From Pseudoxanthomonas sp. NC8 (lineage in GTDB: Bacteria; Pseudomonadota; Gammaproteobacteria; Xanthomonadales; Xanthomonadaceae), in contig CP060419.1 in the NCBI GenBank assembly GCA_025232375.1, forward strand, positions 495,001 through 559,000: a DNA stretch of 64,000 bases, in the 5' to 3' direction. Position 1 is the first letter of the stretch; every line of letters starts with the position of its first letter. Positions 28,403-37,535 of this stretch are shown here, piece after piece. The notes below the pieces were generated by a model. The model was not told the origin of the DNA. It did no database searches and saw nothing but the letters and a program-made list of their open reading frames with translations. The position numbers were made by a program, and so were the translations under genes.

Positions 28403-29660
28403 ATGACTCCACGTCGCATCGCCATCGTCGGTTACGGCACGGCAGGTAAGGCCAGCGCGGTCCTGCTCACCCGCGAGGGCCACGACGTCACCGTGTTCGA
28501 GCGCGTGCCGGATCCCGGGCCGGTCGGCGCCGGTTTCCTGCTGCAGCCCAGCGGCCTGCAGGTGCTGTGGCGGATGGGCTTGCTCGATCCGGTGCTGCGC
28601 CACGGCGCGCGGGTCGACCGCCTGTTCGGCGACACGCCGTGCGGGCGCGCGGTGATGGACATGCGCTATGCCGGCCTGCAGTCGCGCCTGTACGGAGTCG
28701 GCCTGCAGCGCGGGACGCTGTTCTCGATCCTCGATGCGGCCTGGCCGGATCGTGCGCGGGCGTTGCGCGCCGGCTGCGAGGTCGTCGCGGTGGATGCCGC
28801 GCGTGGCGTGCTGCGCGACGCGCAGGGTGGCGAGCACGGACCGTTCGACCTGGTCGTGGTCGCCGATGGCGCCGCCTCGCGCCTGCGCGGCGGGGTGGCC
28901 GCGCCGCGCATCGATCGCCCGTATCCCTGGGGCGCGCTGTGGTGCCTGCTGCCGGCCGGTGAATGGCCGTGGACCGGCGAGCTGCGCCAGCGCTACCACG
29001 CCGCACGGAAGATGGTCGGCCTGCTGCCGGTGGGCAGCTGCCCGGGCGACCCGGTGCGCCGGCTGAGTTTCTTCTGGAGCCTGCGCACCGATGCGTTCGA
29101 GGACTGGCAGGCCCGCGGGCTGGCCGACTGGCAGGAGGAACTGCGCGGGCTCTGGCCCGAGGCGGCCGGCGTGTTTTCCGGAATCACCGACGCCGCGCAG
29201 CTGGCGCGGGCGCGCTACCGCGACACGATCATGCGCCGCTGGCACCACAGCCGCGTGGTGCTGGTCGGCGATGCCGCGCATGCGATGAGCCCGCAGCTGG
29301 GGCAGGGCGTGAACATGGCACTGATGGATGCGGCCGCGCTGGCCCGGGCCCTGCGCGGGGCGACGGCGCTGGAGCCGGCGCTCGCCGCCTACCTGGGACG
29401 AGCGGCGCGCGCATGTGTGGATCTACCAGCTGTGGAGCCGCTGGCTGACGCCGCTGTTCCAGTCCGGACACGACACCGCCGCCACGCTGCGCGATATGGC
29501 CCTGCTGCCGATGGGCCGGATGCCGGGCGGACGCGGCCAGATGCTGCGCGTGCTCACCGGGACCCGGCGCGGGGTGTTCGGGACGCTGGGGCTGGAGTCG
29601 GACTTCGTCGACGCGCTGGAGCAACCGGTGCCCGCCGGCTGCGCCACCTTCACCGACTGA
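28403..29660 (+). CDS. FAD-dependent monooxygenase (PHBH/UbiH type), one frame break
   Basis: Group A flavoprotein hydroxylase of about 420 residues. The Rossmann motif is IAIVGYGTAGKASAVLL; the Lys in TAGK is probably Gln (GGTAAGG for GGCCAGG at 28445). DG motif DLVVVADGAASRLRGG, and GD motif VVLVGDAAHAMSPQLGQGVNMALMDAAALA. The frame shifts at about 29393 (CTGGGAC), then RRAHVWIYQLWSRWLTPLFQS and GVFGTLGL. The substrate, probably aromatic, is unknown. Confidence 0.9.
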
Positions 29661-29669
29661 GCGCCACGC

Positions 29670-30111
29670 ATGGCCGGTGCCGACATCGCGGTCCTCGGCG
29701 GGCTGTTCCTCGCCGCGTTCCTCGCTGCCACCCTGTTGCCGATGCAGTCGGAAGCGCTGCTGGTGGCGCTGCTGCTGGCCGGTTATCCGCCCGCCACGCT
29801 CGTGGTCGTGGCCAGCACCGGAAATATCCTGGGTTCGATGCTCAACTGGTGGCTGGGGCGGGAGCTGTTGCGCTTCCGGAACCGGCGCTGGTTCCCGGTG
29901 TCGGCACCGGCGCTGGCGCGCGCACGACGGGGCTACCGGCGCTGGGGCCGCTGGTCGCTGCTGCTGAGCTGGCTGCCGGTGATCGGCGATCCGCTGACCT
30001 TCGCCGCCGGGGTCCTGCGCGAGCCGTTGCGCGTGTTCGTGCCACTGGTCGTGCTGGCCAAGAGCGGACGTTACCCTGGTGCTCGCCGCCGCCACCTTGC
30101 ACTACGCCTGA
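29670..30111 (+). CDS. DedA/YqaA-like membrane protein (one frame break)
   Basis: YqaA-type small DedA-superfamily protein, about 146 residues: LGGLFLAAFLAATLLPMQSEALLVALLLAGYPPATLVVVASTGN, NWWLGREL, WGRWSLLLSWLPVIGDPLTFAAGVLREPL. The G-[FY]-P-x-x-x-L and W-x-P-V/I-x-G-D signatures match. A C gained at 30073 (TACCCTGG for TACCTGG) hides the C-terminus YLVLAAATLHYA. Probably a lipid-scrambling or membrane-homeostasis protein. Starts 9 bases after the monooxygenase stop. Confidence 0.85.
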
Positions 30112-30265
30112 GCCGCGCACCGTTTCCGCCCTGCCGGTGCCTGCGGCCAGCACCGGTCGCGGAGGCATCGCGCGGCCCACGGGCATCGCCGCGACCGCTG
30201 CCGCCATGTCATCGCGGGGCCGTGTCGCGTTACCCTCGACGGATTGCCAAAGGGGGAATCGGAAG

Positions 30266-31108
30266 ATGAGGGGATCGATCGGCTGGTGGTGCGTGCTGTC
30301 TGTCGCCTGGCTGGCAGCGCCGCTGGCGCAGGCCAAGGAGCCGCCGCGCTTCGCCTGGCCCGAGGGGCAGAAGGCCGCGGTCAACCTGGGCTACGACGAC
30401 GCGCTGGATTCGCAGCTGGACAACGCCATCCCCGCGCTCGACCGGCACGGGCTGAAGGGCACCTTCTACGTCGTGTCGGCCAATCCGCCGCTGCAGCTGC
30501 GCATGGACGACTGGCGCGCCGCCGCGCGCAACGGCCACGAACTGGGCAACCACAGCCTGTTCCACCAGTGCTCGGCCGGCGGACCCGGTCGCGAATGGGT
30601 CAAGCCCGAGCGCGACCTGGACGCGGTCACCGTGGCGCAGATGGCGGAGCAGGTGGCACTGGCCAACACCTTCCTGCAGGCGCTGGACGGGCGCGGCGAC
30701 GGGCGCACCTTCACCGCGCCCTGCGGCGACCGCACGGCGAAGGACGGCGACTACATCCGCGCGCTGGGCGACCTGTTCGTCGGCATCAAGATGGTCGGCG
30801 GCCCGGTGGTGGTGCCGGACATGTCCGCCCTCGATCCGCGCAGCGTGCCGGCCCACGTGCCGGTCGATGCCACCGGCGCGCAGCTGATCGCGCTGGTGAA
30901 GCAGGCGGCCCGCCGGGGGCACCATGATCAGCTTCACCTTCCACGGCATCGGCGGCGACCACCTGAGCGTGTCCACGCAGGCGCACGAAGAACTGCTCGC
31001 CTTCCTCGACGCGCACCGCGACACCTACTGGACCGCGACCTTCCTCGAGCAGATGCGCTGGGTGCGCGCCAGCAGCAGGAAAAAAACAGGGCCACGCGCC
31101 CGGACTGA
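30266..31108 (+). CDS. exported polysaccharide deacetylase (NodB domain), frame-broken
   Basis: Signal peptide VLSVAWLAAPLAQAKE. NodB domain with AAVNLGYDDALDSQLDNAIPAL (catalytic and metal Asp pair), LKGTFYVVSANPP, HELGNHSLFHQCS (metal His pair) and MISFTFHGIGGDHLSVS. The frame changes at about 30908 (CGGGGGCACC, probably from CCAGGGCACC, giving RQGTMIS) and again in a run of seven A at 31079, a homopolymer error. About 280 residues. It would deacetylate an N- or O-acetyl sugar polymer in the envelope. Confidence 0.85.
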   Translation: MRGSIGWWCVLSVAWLAAPLAQAKEPPRFAWPEGQKAAVNLGYDDALDSQLDNAIPALDRHGLKGTFYVVSANPPLQLRMDDWRAAARNGHELGNHSLFHQCSAGGPGREWVKPERDLDAVTVAQMAEQVALANTFLQALDGRGDGRTFTAPCGDRTAKDGDYIRALGDLFVGIKMVGGPVVVPDMSALDPRSVPAHVPVDATGAQLIALVKQAARRGHHDQLHLPRHRRRPPERVHAGARRTARLPRRAPRHLLDRDLPRADALGARQQQEKNRATRPD

Positions 31109-31113
31109 GGCGC

Positions 31114-31132
31114 GCGGCGCGGCATGCGCCGC
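31114..31132. terminator. bidirectional hairpin between convergent genes
   Basis: GCGGCGC-GGCAT-GCGCCGC forms a 7-bp GC stem with a 5-base loop. It fits exactly between the deacetylase stop (31108) and the VOC stop (31133). No T-run follows. Confidence 0.5.
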
Positions 31133-31474
31133 TCAGCGGGGCGGTTCGGTAAGGGTGATGCGGTTGCCTTCCGGATCGTCGATCCGGGCGATGGCGCCGA
31201 AGCTGCCGCGCTGGGTGTCCTCGAAGGTGATCCCGGCCGTGGTAAGGCGTTCGCGCTCGGCCTCGATGTCGGCCACCATAAAGGGTGGCCATGCCGCGTC
31301 CGGCCCGTTTCGGCTCACGCATCACCTGGAAGCCGAAACCGTCCAGGCACCACCACTGCGCCAGGTCCGGGATCGGGCGGTCGTCGGCCACCCGGCCGAA
31401 CAGGCGTGCGTACCAGTCCAGCGCGGCGGTAGATTATGGACCGGGGCAACAGCGAACAGTCCGATGCAGTGCAT
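31133..31474 (-). CDS. VOC (glyoxalase/bleomycin-resistance fold) protein (two frame breaks)
   Basis: About 114 residues: HCIGLFAVAPVH, then ALDWYARLFGRVADDRPIPDLAQWWCLDGFGFQVMREPKRAGRGMATL, then VADIEAERERLTTAGITFEDTQRGSFGAIARIDDPEGNRITLTEPPR. The last block, with DPEGN, is the family signature. Breaks lie at about 31428-31436 (GGTAGATTATGG for a CCAGGTC site) and 31270-31282 (ATAAAGGG). Substrate or ligand unknown. Confidence 0.85.
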
Positions 31475-31757
31475 GGCAACGTCTCCGTGAACGTCTTCCT
31501 AAAAAGCCGGGCCGGATTGGAACACGGGACGCGTATCGACGCCGTGCAGCCGCGCGATACATGAACGGAAGCCTCATCGTCGGTACGCACTGCGTGGGGC
31601 CAAAGGCCTATTGAGGCGTTTCCTGAGCGACGAGTAGCGTCTGACCGTCCGGTGCCGCCTGCGATGCCGCACCTCGCCGGAATTCTGGCCGATGCCCCGC
31701 GGGATTTCCCGGACGCGGCGCGACCGGTCCTCCTCACTTGCCGCTGGAGGGACGTCC

Positions 31758-32534
31758 ATGAGCACCGAATCGCATTCCCGCCGCCTGCTGCGCGCTGCAG
31801 TCCTCGCCATGGCGCTGGTCGCATTGCCCGCCGCGGCAGCCGATGAAGCCAAGACCAAGGTCAAGGGCCTGATCACCGCGGTGCAGGGTGACACCATCAC
31901 GGTGAGGGACGGCGCCAACGTCGAACAGAAGATCACCGTCACCGCCGACACCGTGCTCAAGAAGACCAAGGGCCTCACCGGGGTCATCCATGAGAAGGCC
32001 ACGCCGGGCGCACTGATGGCCGGCCTGCCGGTGAGCGTGGACGCGGTGCCCGGTGCCAGCGGCCTGACCGCGACCGAGATCAGCTTCAAGTCGGAAGACT
32101 TCAAGGTCGCCCAGCAGGTCGACGCCGGGCTGGCACCGACCACCGCGCGGATCAACGAGTTCGGCAAGTACGACGCGCTGGCCACCGCCGAGGTCCTGTT
32201 CGCCAGCGGCAGCGCGGCGATCTCCGCGGCCGGCAAGGCCGACCTCGACGCGCTGGCGGCCAAGGCCAAGGAGACGGTCGACTACCAGGTCGTCCTGCAG
32301 GGCTTCACCGATTCCACCGGCAATGCCGCGGCCAACCAGCGCCTGAGCGTGCGCCGCGCCAACGCCGTCGCCAATTACCTGCAGCAGCAGGCGGGCCTTG
32401 CCCCGGGGCGCGTCCGCGCCGGCGACGGCATGGGCGTTGCGCCCGATGCCGGTGGCGGCAGCAACGCCAGCGCACGCAAGGTCGTGGTCAAGCTGGTCGT
32501 GGACAAGGGTGTCCAGGCCGGCAAGGCCAAGTAG
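31758..32534 (+). CDS. DUF5666-like plus OmpA-like domain exported protein
   Basis: Intact 258 residues. Signal peptide LAMALVALPAAAA. Residues 30-110 form a small beta-barrel (KVKGLITAVQGDTITVRDGANVEQKITVTADT), and residues 145-255 an OmpA-C peptidoglycan-binding domain: VLFASGSAAISAAGKADLDALAAKA, YQVVLQGFTDSTGNAAANQRLSVRRANAVANYL. The conserved Asp and Arg (FTDSTG, LSVRRA) contact diaminopimelate in the family. It probably sits in the periplasm bound to peptidoglycan. Confidence 0.88.
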   Translation: MSTESHSRRLLRAAVLAMALVALPAAAADEAKTKVKGLITAVQGDTITVRDGANVEQKITVTADTVLKKTKGLTGVIHEKATPGALMAGLPVSVDAVPGASGLTATEISFKSEDFKVAQQVDAGLAPTTARINEFGKYDALATAEVLFASGSAAISAAGKADLDALAAKAKETVDYQVVLQGFTDSTGNAAANQRLSVRRANAVANYLQQQAGLAPGRVRAGDGMGVAPDAGGGSNASARKVVVKLVVDKGVQAGKAK

Positions 32535-32609
32535 GAAAGCCGCGGCCTTGCCGCATCCCGCAAAGAGGCGGGTCCCGATGGACCTGCCGCCGCGTGACTG
32601 GAGGATTCC

Positions 32610-34054
32610 ATGCGCATTTCCGCGCCCCAACTGCTGACTGCCGCGCTGCTGCTCGCGCTGACGGGCGGCTTCGACCCGGCACCCGCCCGCCAGCCGCGCC
32701 GCAGTCGTCATCCACATCCGGCGGAAAATCCACGTCGTCCACGTTCGGCAACGAACAGCTCGACCAGATGATGGCGCCGATCGCGCTGTATCCGGATTCG
32801 CTGCTGGCCCAGGTGCTGATGGCCTCGACCTATCCGGGCGACGTCGCCGACGCGGTGAAGTGGTCCGAAGCTCACAAGGACGCCAAGGGCGAGGCGGCGG
32901 TCAAGCAGGTCGCCGACCAGCCCAGGATCCAAGCGTGCAGTCGCTGGTCGCCTTCCCGCAGCTGCTGGCCGTGCTCGGCCAGGACCCGGCCTGGGTGCAG
33001 AAGATGGGCGATGCGTTATGGCCCAGCCTGATGCGGTGATGGCCTCGGTCCAGCGCCTGCGCCACCGCGCCCTGGGAGGCCGGCAACCTCAAGTCGAACG
33101 AGCAGCAGAAGGTGTCCACCCAGGCCGCGCCCGCCAGCGCGACCACGGTGGTGCAGCAGCCGGCCCAGCAGACCATCGTGATCGAACCGGCCGACCCGGA
33201 AGTGGTCTACGTGCCCAGCTACAACCCCAGCGTGGTCTACGGCAGCTGGGCCTACCCGTCGTATCCGCCGTACTACTACCCGCCGCCGGCGTACTACTAC
33301 CCCGGCGGAGCGCTGCTCAGCTTCGGCATCGGCGTGGCGGTGGGTGGTGCGCTGTGGGGTGACTGCAACTGGGGTGGCGGCGACATCGACATCGACGTCA
33401 ACCGCTACAACGAGTTCAACAGCAACCGCCAGATCGACCGCAGCAACAACAAGTTCACCCACAACGCGGCCAACCGCGACGGCGTGCCGTACCGCGACAA
33501 CGCCAGCCGCGAGCGCTACGGGCGGCAGAACCAGGGCGCGGCCAACCGCGAAGCGTACCGCGGCCGCGACCAGTCGCAGGCGCGCGCAGCGCCGACCGCG
33601 ATCGCGCCCGCCAGTCGATGGAGCGCAGCGGCATCCAGGCCGGCGAGCAGCAATGCCGAGGCCCGCCAGCGTGCCGGTAAGGCCTCGCGCGACATGGGGC
33701 CGGAGCAGCGCGCGCGCGCGCAGGGAGCGGCAGGACAGCGGCAGGCGGCCACCGGAAACCGCGCGCAGGGCGCGGCGGGACAACGTCCGGCGACGTCCAA
33801 CACGCGTGCGCAGCAGGATGCGCGCCAGCGTGCCTCGAGCGGCACATATAAGGCAAGCCAGCAGCAACAACGCCTTCTCTGGTGCGAGCAATCCGTCGCA
33901 GTCGCGTGCGGCATCGAATCGTGGCAACAGCAGCTACTCGGCATCGCAGCGCCCGTCGGGCGCACGCAGCAGCGGAGCACCCGTGCACCGCTCGGCGCCA
34001 TCGCGTGGTGGTGGTGGCGCGCCGCGTGGCGGCGGCGGTGGCCGGCGCCGTTGA
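32610..34054 (+). CDS. DUF3300 domain protein with Tyr/Pro and low-complexity tail (frame-broken)
   Basis: About 480 residues. Signal-like start MRISAPQLLTAALLLALTGG. The DUF3300 core reads QMMAPIALYPDSLLAQVLMASTYPGDVADAVKW, SLVAFPQLLAVLGQDPAWVQKMGDA and TIVIEPADPEVVYVPSYNPSVVYGSW, then YPPYYYPPPAYYYPGGALLSFG, a Gly-rich membrane-like segment and WNWGGGDIDIDVNRYN. The long tail is rich in Arg, Gln and Ser and ends in Gly/Arg. Breaks lie near 32685, 32925, 33018, 33080, 33605 and 33850, several on altered CCWGG. Paired with the DUF2950 gene as in many proteobacteria. Function unknown. Confidence 0.82.
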
Positions 34055-34062
34055 ACAGGAGA

Positions 34063-34969
34063 ATGACCATGACCGCATCTATCCGCCTGCTCGCCGTCGC
34101 CTGCCTGGCTGTGCTGGCATTGCCGGCGCACGCCCAGAAGGCGTATCCGACGCCCAAGGCCGCCACCGACGCCCTGGTCGCCGCACTGGGCACCGAACAT
34201 GCCGACCGCGCGCGCCTTGGCCGAGCTGTTCGGCGCCGACTGGGAACGCTACATCCCCTGGACAACATCGACCGCAAGGACACCGACGCCTTCCTTGCCC
34301 GCTACCGTGAGTACCACCAGTTCAAGAAACGCGACGCCACCCACACGGTTCTCTCCGTCGGCAAGGACCGCTGGACCCTGCCGGTGCCGCTGACCAAGGG
34401 TGCCTCCGGCTGGGCCTTCGACCTGAAGGCCGGAGAAGCCGAGCTGCGGGCACGCCGCATCGGTCGCAACGAGCTGGACGTGGTGCAGGCCGCGCTGGCC
34501 TATGTCGACGCGCAGGAGGACTACTCGCGCGAGGATCGCGATGGCGATGGCGTGCTCGAGTATGCGCAACGCTTCGTCAGCACCGATGGCGCGCACGACG
34601 GCCTGTTCTGGGAAGACGATGGCGGCGAGCCAAGCCCGCTCGGCCCGCTGTTCGGCGACGACACGCCCGATGGCGAATGGCACGGCTACCACTACCGCAT
34701 CCTCACCGCGCAGGGCGTGTCAGCCCCGCGTGGCGCGTACTCCTACAAGCTGGGCGAGAACATGAGCCGTGGCTTCGCCCTGGTCATGCCTTAGCCGGCG
34801 CGCTACGGCGACAGCGGAGTGATGACCTTCACCGTCAGCCACGATGGCGAGGTGTTCGAGAAGGACCCTGGGGCCGGACAGCGCGAAACTGGCCGAGGCC
34901 ATGGCCAGCTTCGATCCGGACAGCAGCTGGCAGGAACTGAAGGACACCGCGACCGCCGCCTTGCCGTGA
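34063..34969 (+). CDS. DUF2950 family exported protein (frame-broken)
   Basis: About 300 residues, signal peptide LLAVACLAVLALPAHAQ. Family blocks: YPTPKAATDALVAALG, LAELFGADWERYIPLDNIDRKDTDAFLARY, GWAFDLKAGEAELRARRIGRNELDVVQAALAYVDAQEDY, EWHGYHYRILTAQG, RYGDSGVMTFTVSHDGEVFEKDLG. Breaks at 34217 (CCTTGG), 34257 and 34870, plus a TAG at 34792 (CCTTAG, where relatives have a Trp-Pro pair), all fall on CCWGG. It starts 8 bases after the DUF3300 stop with ACAGGAGA as ribosome site. Confidence 0.87.
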
Positions 34970-34981
34970 GCGGCGGCGGCC

Positions 34982-35006
34982 TGCTGCTGGCACTGCCAGT
35001 GCAGCA
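34982..35006. terminator. hairpin between convergent genes
   Basis: TGCTGCTGGC-ACT-GCCAGTGCAGCA folds with two 5-bp stems and a 2-base bulge. It is positioned 13 bases after the DUF2950 stop. No T-run. Confidence 0.4.
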
Positions 35007-35107
35007 CCGGCATGGCTTGCGTCCGGCATCGCGTCCGCGGTGCCGCGGCGCGGGTGAGCCCCTGGGCAGGCAGGGGCCGCACGTGACCGCAGCGGGCGAA
35101 GGCGCTG

Positions 35108-35623
35108 CTAGCGCGTCGCCTTCTTCGCGGTCTTGCCTGCGGTTTTCCCTGCGTCCTGTCCGGCGTCTGCGCTCGCGGCCGCGCGATGTGTCCGCGCTGC
35201 CGGCGGGTGGCCGGTGAACAGCGTGGTCCAGCCCGGATCGAACGCCGGCACGGCCTGCCCGAGCCCCGCCTGGTCCATCGCATCGATCACGTCGCGTTGC
35301 CAGCTGACGAAGGCGTCCTGCAATGCGCGGGCGAACTCCGACTGGGTGGCGACCGCGATCTGCGCGGCGGCCTGCTGGTCGCCGAAGCGCTGCTGCATCT
35401 GCCGCCAGAACGTGTCGGCGGGCAGTGCGGCCAGCTTCTGCCAGTCCTGGGCGCGGAGGATTTCCTTCAGTTCCGCCTGGTTTTCGATAAGGCCATCGTC
35501 GAGCAGGCGCTGGCCGAATTCGAGCCAGTGCCGGCCGCCGGCCTGGACCAAGTCGCCGATGCGTGCCTGCAGCGCCAGGTTGGCCCGGTACAGGGCGAAG
35601 GGAAGAGCGGCGGGACTGTTCAT
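35108..35623 (-). CDS. phasin family protein
   Basis: Intact 171 residues. Phasin-like helical domain: LYRANLALQARIGDLVQAGGRHWLEFGQRLLDDG, ENQAELKEILRAQDWQKLAALPADTFWRQMQQRFGDQQAAAQIAVATQSEFARALQDAF. The C-terminus is a Lys/Ala stretch (GKTAGKTAKKATR) like granule-binding or histone-like tails. TAAGG at 35491 probably changed Val to Ile (GLIEN for GLVEN). This is the second phasin-type gene in the window. Confidence 0.85.
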   Translation of the reverse strand: MNSPAALPFALYRANLALQARIGDLVQAGGRHWLEFGQRLLDDGLIENQAELKEILRAQDWQKLAALPADTFWRQMQQRFGDQQAAAQIAVATQSEFARALQDAFVSWQRDVIDAMDQAGLGQAVPAFDPGWTTLFTGHPPAARTHRAAASADAGQDAGKTAGKTAKKATR

Positions 35624-35674
35624 GAGGGGGGCTCCTTGGGGGATGCATGCCGGGTTGGCGGGCGTGGGCCGGCT

Positions 35675-36110
35675 TCACTGGGCGAAAGTGACTGTCACCG
35701 AGGCGGCGCTGCGTTCGGCCTTGGCCGTGATGGACGACCTCGATGTTGTTGCCGTCCGGATCGAGCGCGAAGGCCGCGTAGTAGCCGGGATGGTAGGGGC
35801 GCTCGCCAGGCGCGCCGTTGTCGCGGCCTCCGCTGGTAAGGGCTGCGGCGTGGAACGCCTCCACCGTGCTGCGGTCCGACGCCTGGAAGGCGAGGTGATG
35901 GCGCCCGGTGAGCACGCCCGCGGCCGCTTCGCTGTCCGCAGTGGAGACGAACAGTTCGTCGGCCCAGAAAAAGCCGTCGCCGGTTCCGCCCATGGGAATG
36001 CCGAGCACGTCGAACACGGCGCCGTAGAACGCCTGGCTGGCGGGCAGGTCGCGCACGACCAGCTGGATGTGGTCGATCAGGCGGCCGCGGTGCAACTGCA
36101 TGGTTTCCAT
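35675..36110 (-). CDS. VOC family protein (one frame break)
   Basis: About 144 residues with a single glyoxalase-fold unit pair: GRLIDHIQLVVRDLPASQAFYGAVFDVLG, GFFWADELFVSTADS, GRHHLAFQASDRSTVEAFHAAALTSGGRDNGAPGERPYHPGYYAAFALDPDGNNIEVVHH. The last block carries the DPDGNNIEVV signature. CCAAGG at about 35715 (for CCAGG) splits off the tail QAERSAASVTVTFAQ, which ends at TGA 35675. Metal ligands are plausible (His, Glu), but the ligand is unknown. Confidence 0.87.
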
Positions 36111-36178
36111 GCGCAGGCTCCGTGCGTGGGTGCCCAGTCTCCCGCGACGAGGTAAAGCGCGCGTGAGCGCGGGGCTGT

Positions 36179-36184
36179 TAAGCT
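36179..36184 (+). promoter_or_regulatory. candidate -10 hexamer TAAGCT
   Basis: Lies 6 bases before an ATG at 36191 and 66 bases before the chosen lipoprotein start. Same hexamer as at 912 and 20522. Which start it serves is not clear. Confidence 0.25.
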
Positions 36185-36250
36185 GCCCGCATGGATTTGC
36201 TAAGGTCTGCGCTGGCCGCTGATTCCCTTCCGAACGCAAGGAACCGATCC

Positions 36251-36895
36251 GTGAGCAATCCGCGTCTTCGCACTGTTCGCCGCCTCGCCATCTCCGTGCT
36301 GCTGTGTGGACTGGCCGCCGCTTGTTCGTTCTCGCCCACCGCCGCGCGCAGCACGCCCGCGGGCAACGTGACGGTGACGAAGCCGGCCTCGGTGATGCCC
36401 GGGCAAGGTTTCGCCTTCGCGCCGATGCCGGCGGTCACCGCGCCCGAACAGGACCCGCGGGGGTGGGACGAGGCGTTCCGTGGCCGGCTGGTCCAGGCGC
36501 TGGACAAGGCATTGCAGGCCAAGGGCTATCGGCCGGTGCCGCTGGCTGAGCCGATTTTATGGTCGCCCTGGCGCGTGGGCGTGCGCGACGTGCGCGAAGT
36601 GCATGCGACCCGGGTCGACGACGGCGATGCCACCCGCATGGCCGGGGTGAAATGCACCGGCGGCAGTTGCTCACAGCTGGTGATCCGCGGCGAGGACGGC
36701 GCGCCGGTGGTGCGCTACAGCGCGCAGGAGCGCACCGAAGGCGGGCTGATGGTGGAAATGGTCGAGTCCGGTTCGCTGCGGGTGATCTGGAGCGCGCTCA
36801 ATACCGGCACGGTCCGCCCGGGCGGTGGCCAGCAGGAGCGGCTGGATGCGGTGGCCGCGCGCACCCTGGAGCAGTTGCCGGTACATGCCCGCTGA
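36251..36895 (+). CDS. lipoprotein, possibly DUF4136-like
   Basis: 214 residues from GTG 36251. RLAISVLLCGLAAAC gives a lipobox with Cys at about residue 24. The mature domain, FAFAPMPAVTAPEQDPRGWDEAFRGRLVQALDKALQAKGYR, recalls DUF4136-type lipoproteins that combine a short strand with a helical pair, followed by VKCTGGSCSQLVIRGEDG and LRVIWSALNTGTV. An ATG at 36191 would add 20 residues before the signal and seems less likely. TAAGG at 36203, outside the chosen gene, is probably an altered CCAGG. Confidence 0.65.
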   Translation: MSNPRLRTVRRLAISVLLCGLAAACSFSPTAARSTPAGNVTVTKPASVMPGQGFAFAPMPAVTAPEQDPRGWDEAFRGRLVQALDKALQAKGYRPVPLAEPILWSPWRVGVRDVREVHATRVDDGDATRMAGVKCTGGSCSQLVIRGEDGAPVVRYSAQERTEGGLMVEMVESGSLRVIWSALNTGTVRPGGGQQERLDAVAARTLEQLPVHAR

Positions 36896-36937
36896 GCGAG
36901 GCGCGTGGCGCGCCCCGCACGCGCATCGCGTCAACCT

Positions 36938-36961
36938 GACGCCCGGCCGAAGCCGGGCGTC
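36938..36961. terminator. strong hairpin between convergent genes
   Basis: GACGCCCGGC-CGAA-GCCGGGCGTC is a perfect 10-bp stem with a tetraloop, 42 bases after the lipoprotein stop and before the EF-hand stop on the other strand. It probably terminates both. Confidence 0.7.
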
Positions 36962-37008
36962 GCGTTCCAGGAGCCCCGCAGCTGACGGCGCGTGGCCCGC
37001 CCCCTGGG

Positions 37009-37359
37009 TCAGGGCGTGGGCTCGGGAGATTTCGGGTTGGTCGTCGGCACCGGCCGGGCCTTGGCGCGCACATCCTTCTTCTCGCCCGCGGTCATGCCGC
37101 GTTCCTTGCCTGTGTCGATCTCCTCGTCGGTGACATAGCCGTCGCCGTTGATGTCGAACTTCGCGAAGTCGTCGGCGGTCTTGTGCCCGGTGGCGGTGAA
37201 TTCGACCAGCGACAGGCGGTTGTCGCCGTCGATGTCCATCTGCTTGACCTTCTCGGTGCTGCCCGTCTTCCCGTCGCCGGCGATGGCCGCGGAGGCGAAC
37301 GCGAGCGGCAGCGCGAACGCCGACGCGGCGAGGGTGATGCGGATCGTCTTCTTCATCAT
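37009..37359 (-). CDS. exported EF-hand calcium-binding protein
   Basis: 116 residues. Signal peptide LAASAFALPLAFASAAIAG, then two EF-hand loops: MDIDGDNRLSLVEF (about residues 42-54) and FDINGDGYVTDEEI (about residues 68-80), each with Asp at positions 1, 3, 5 and a terminal acid. The tail is Lys/Pro-rich. A CAGGAG ribosome site precedes two tandem ATG codons. Probably a periplasmic calcium-binding protein. Confidence 0.88.
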   Translation of the reverse strand: MMKKTIRITLAASAFALPLAFASAAIAGDGKTGSTEKVKQMDIDGDNRLSLVEFTATGHKTADDFAKFDINGDGYVTDEEIDTGKERGMTAGEKKDVRAKARPVPTTNPKSPEPTP

Positions 37360-37535
37360 GGTCTCCTGCGCGGCGAATGGTGGCCGGCGCGAGGTTCCAG
37401 CATCAGCCGCTGGCTGTTGGAGGCGCGCGAACGGATCGATGCGGCTGCGTGAAGGTCGCAGCCGAGATGGCACTGACACGCCGCGTTCACGCCATGCGGC
37501 ACAGGGTCGGTGCCGTATCCGCGGAGGGATCGCGC

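Noticed and set aside
28271..31108. A 945-residue plus-strand open frame
   Set aside because: It joins the monooxygenase, out-of-frame DedA-like sequence and the deacetylase through frame changes. The pieces are three separate genes.
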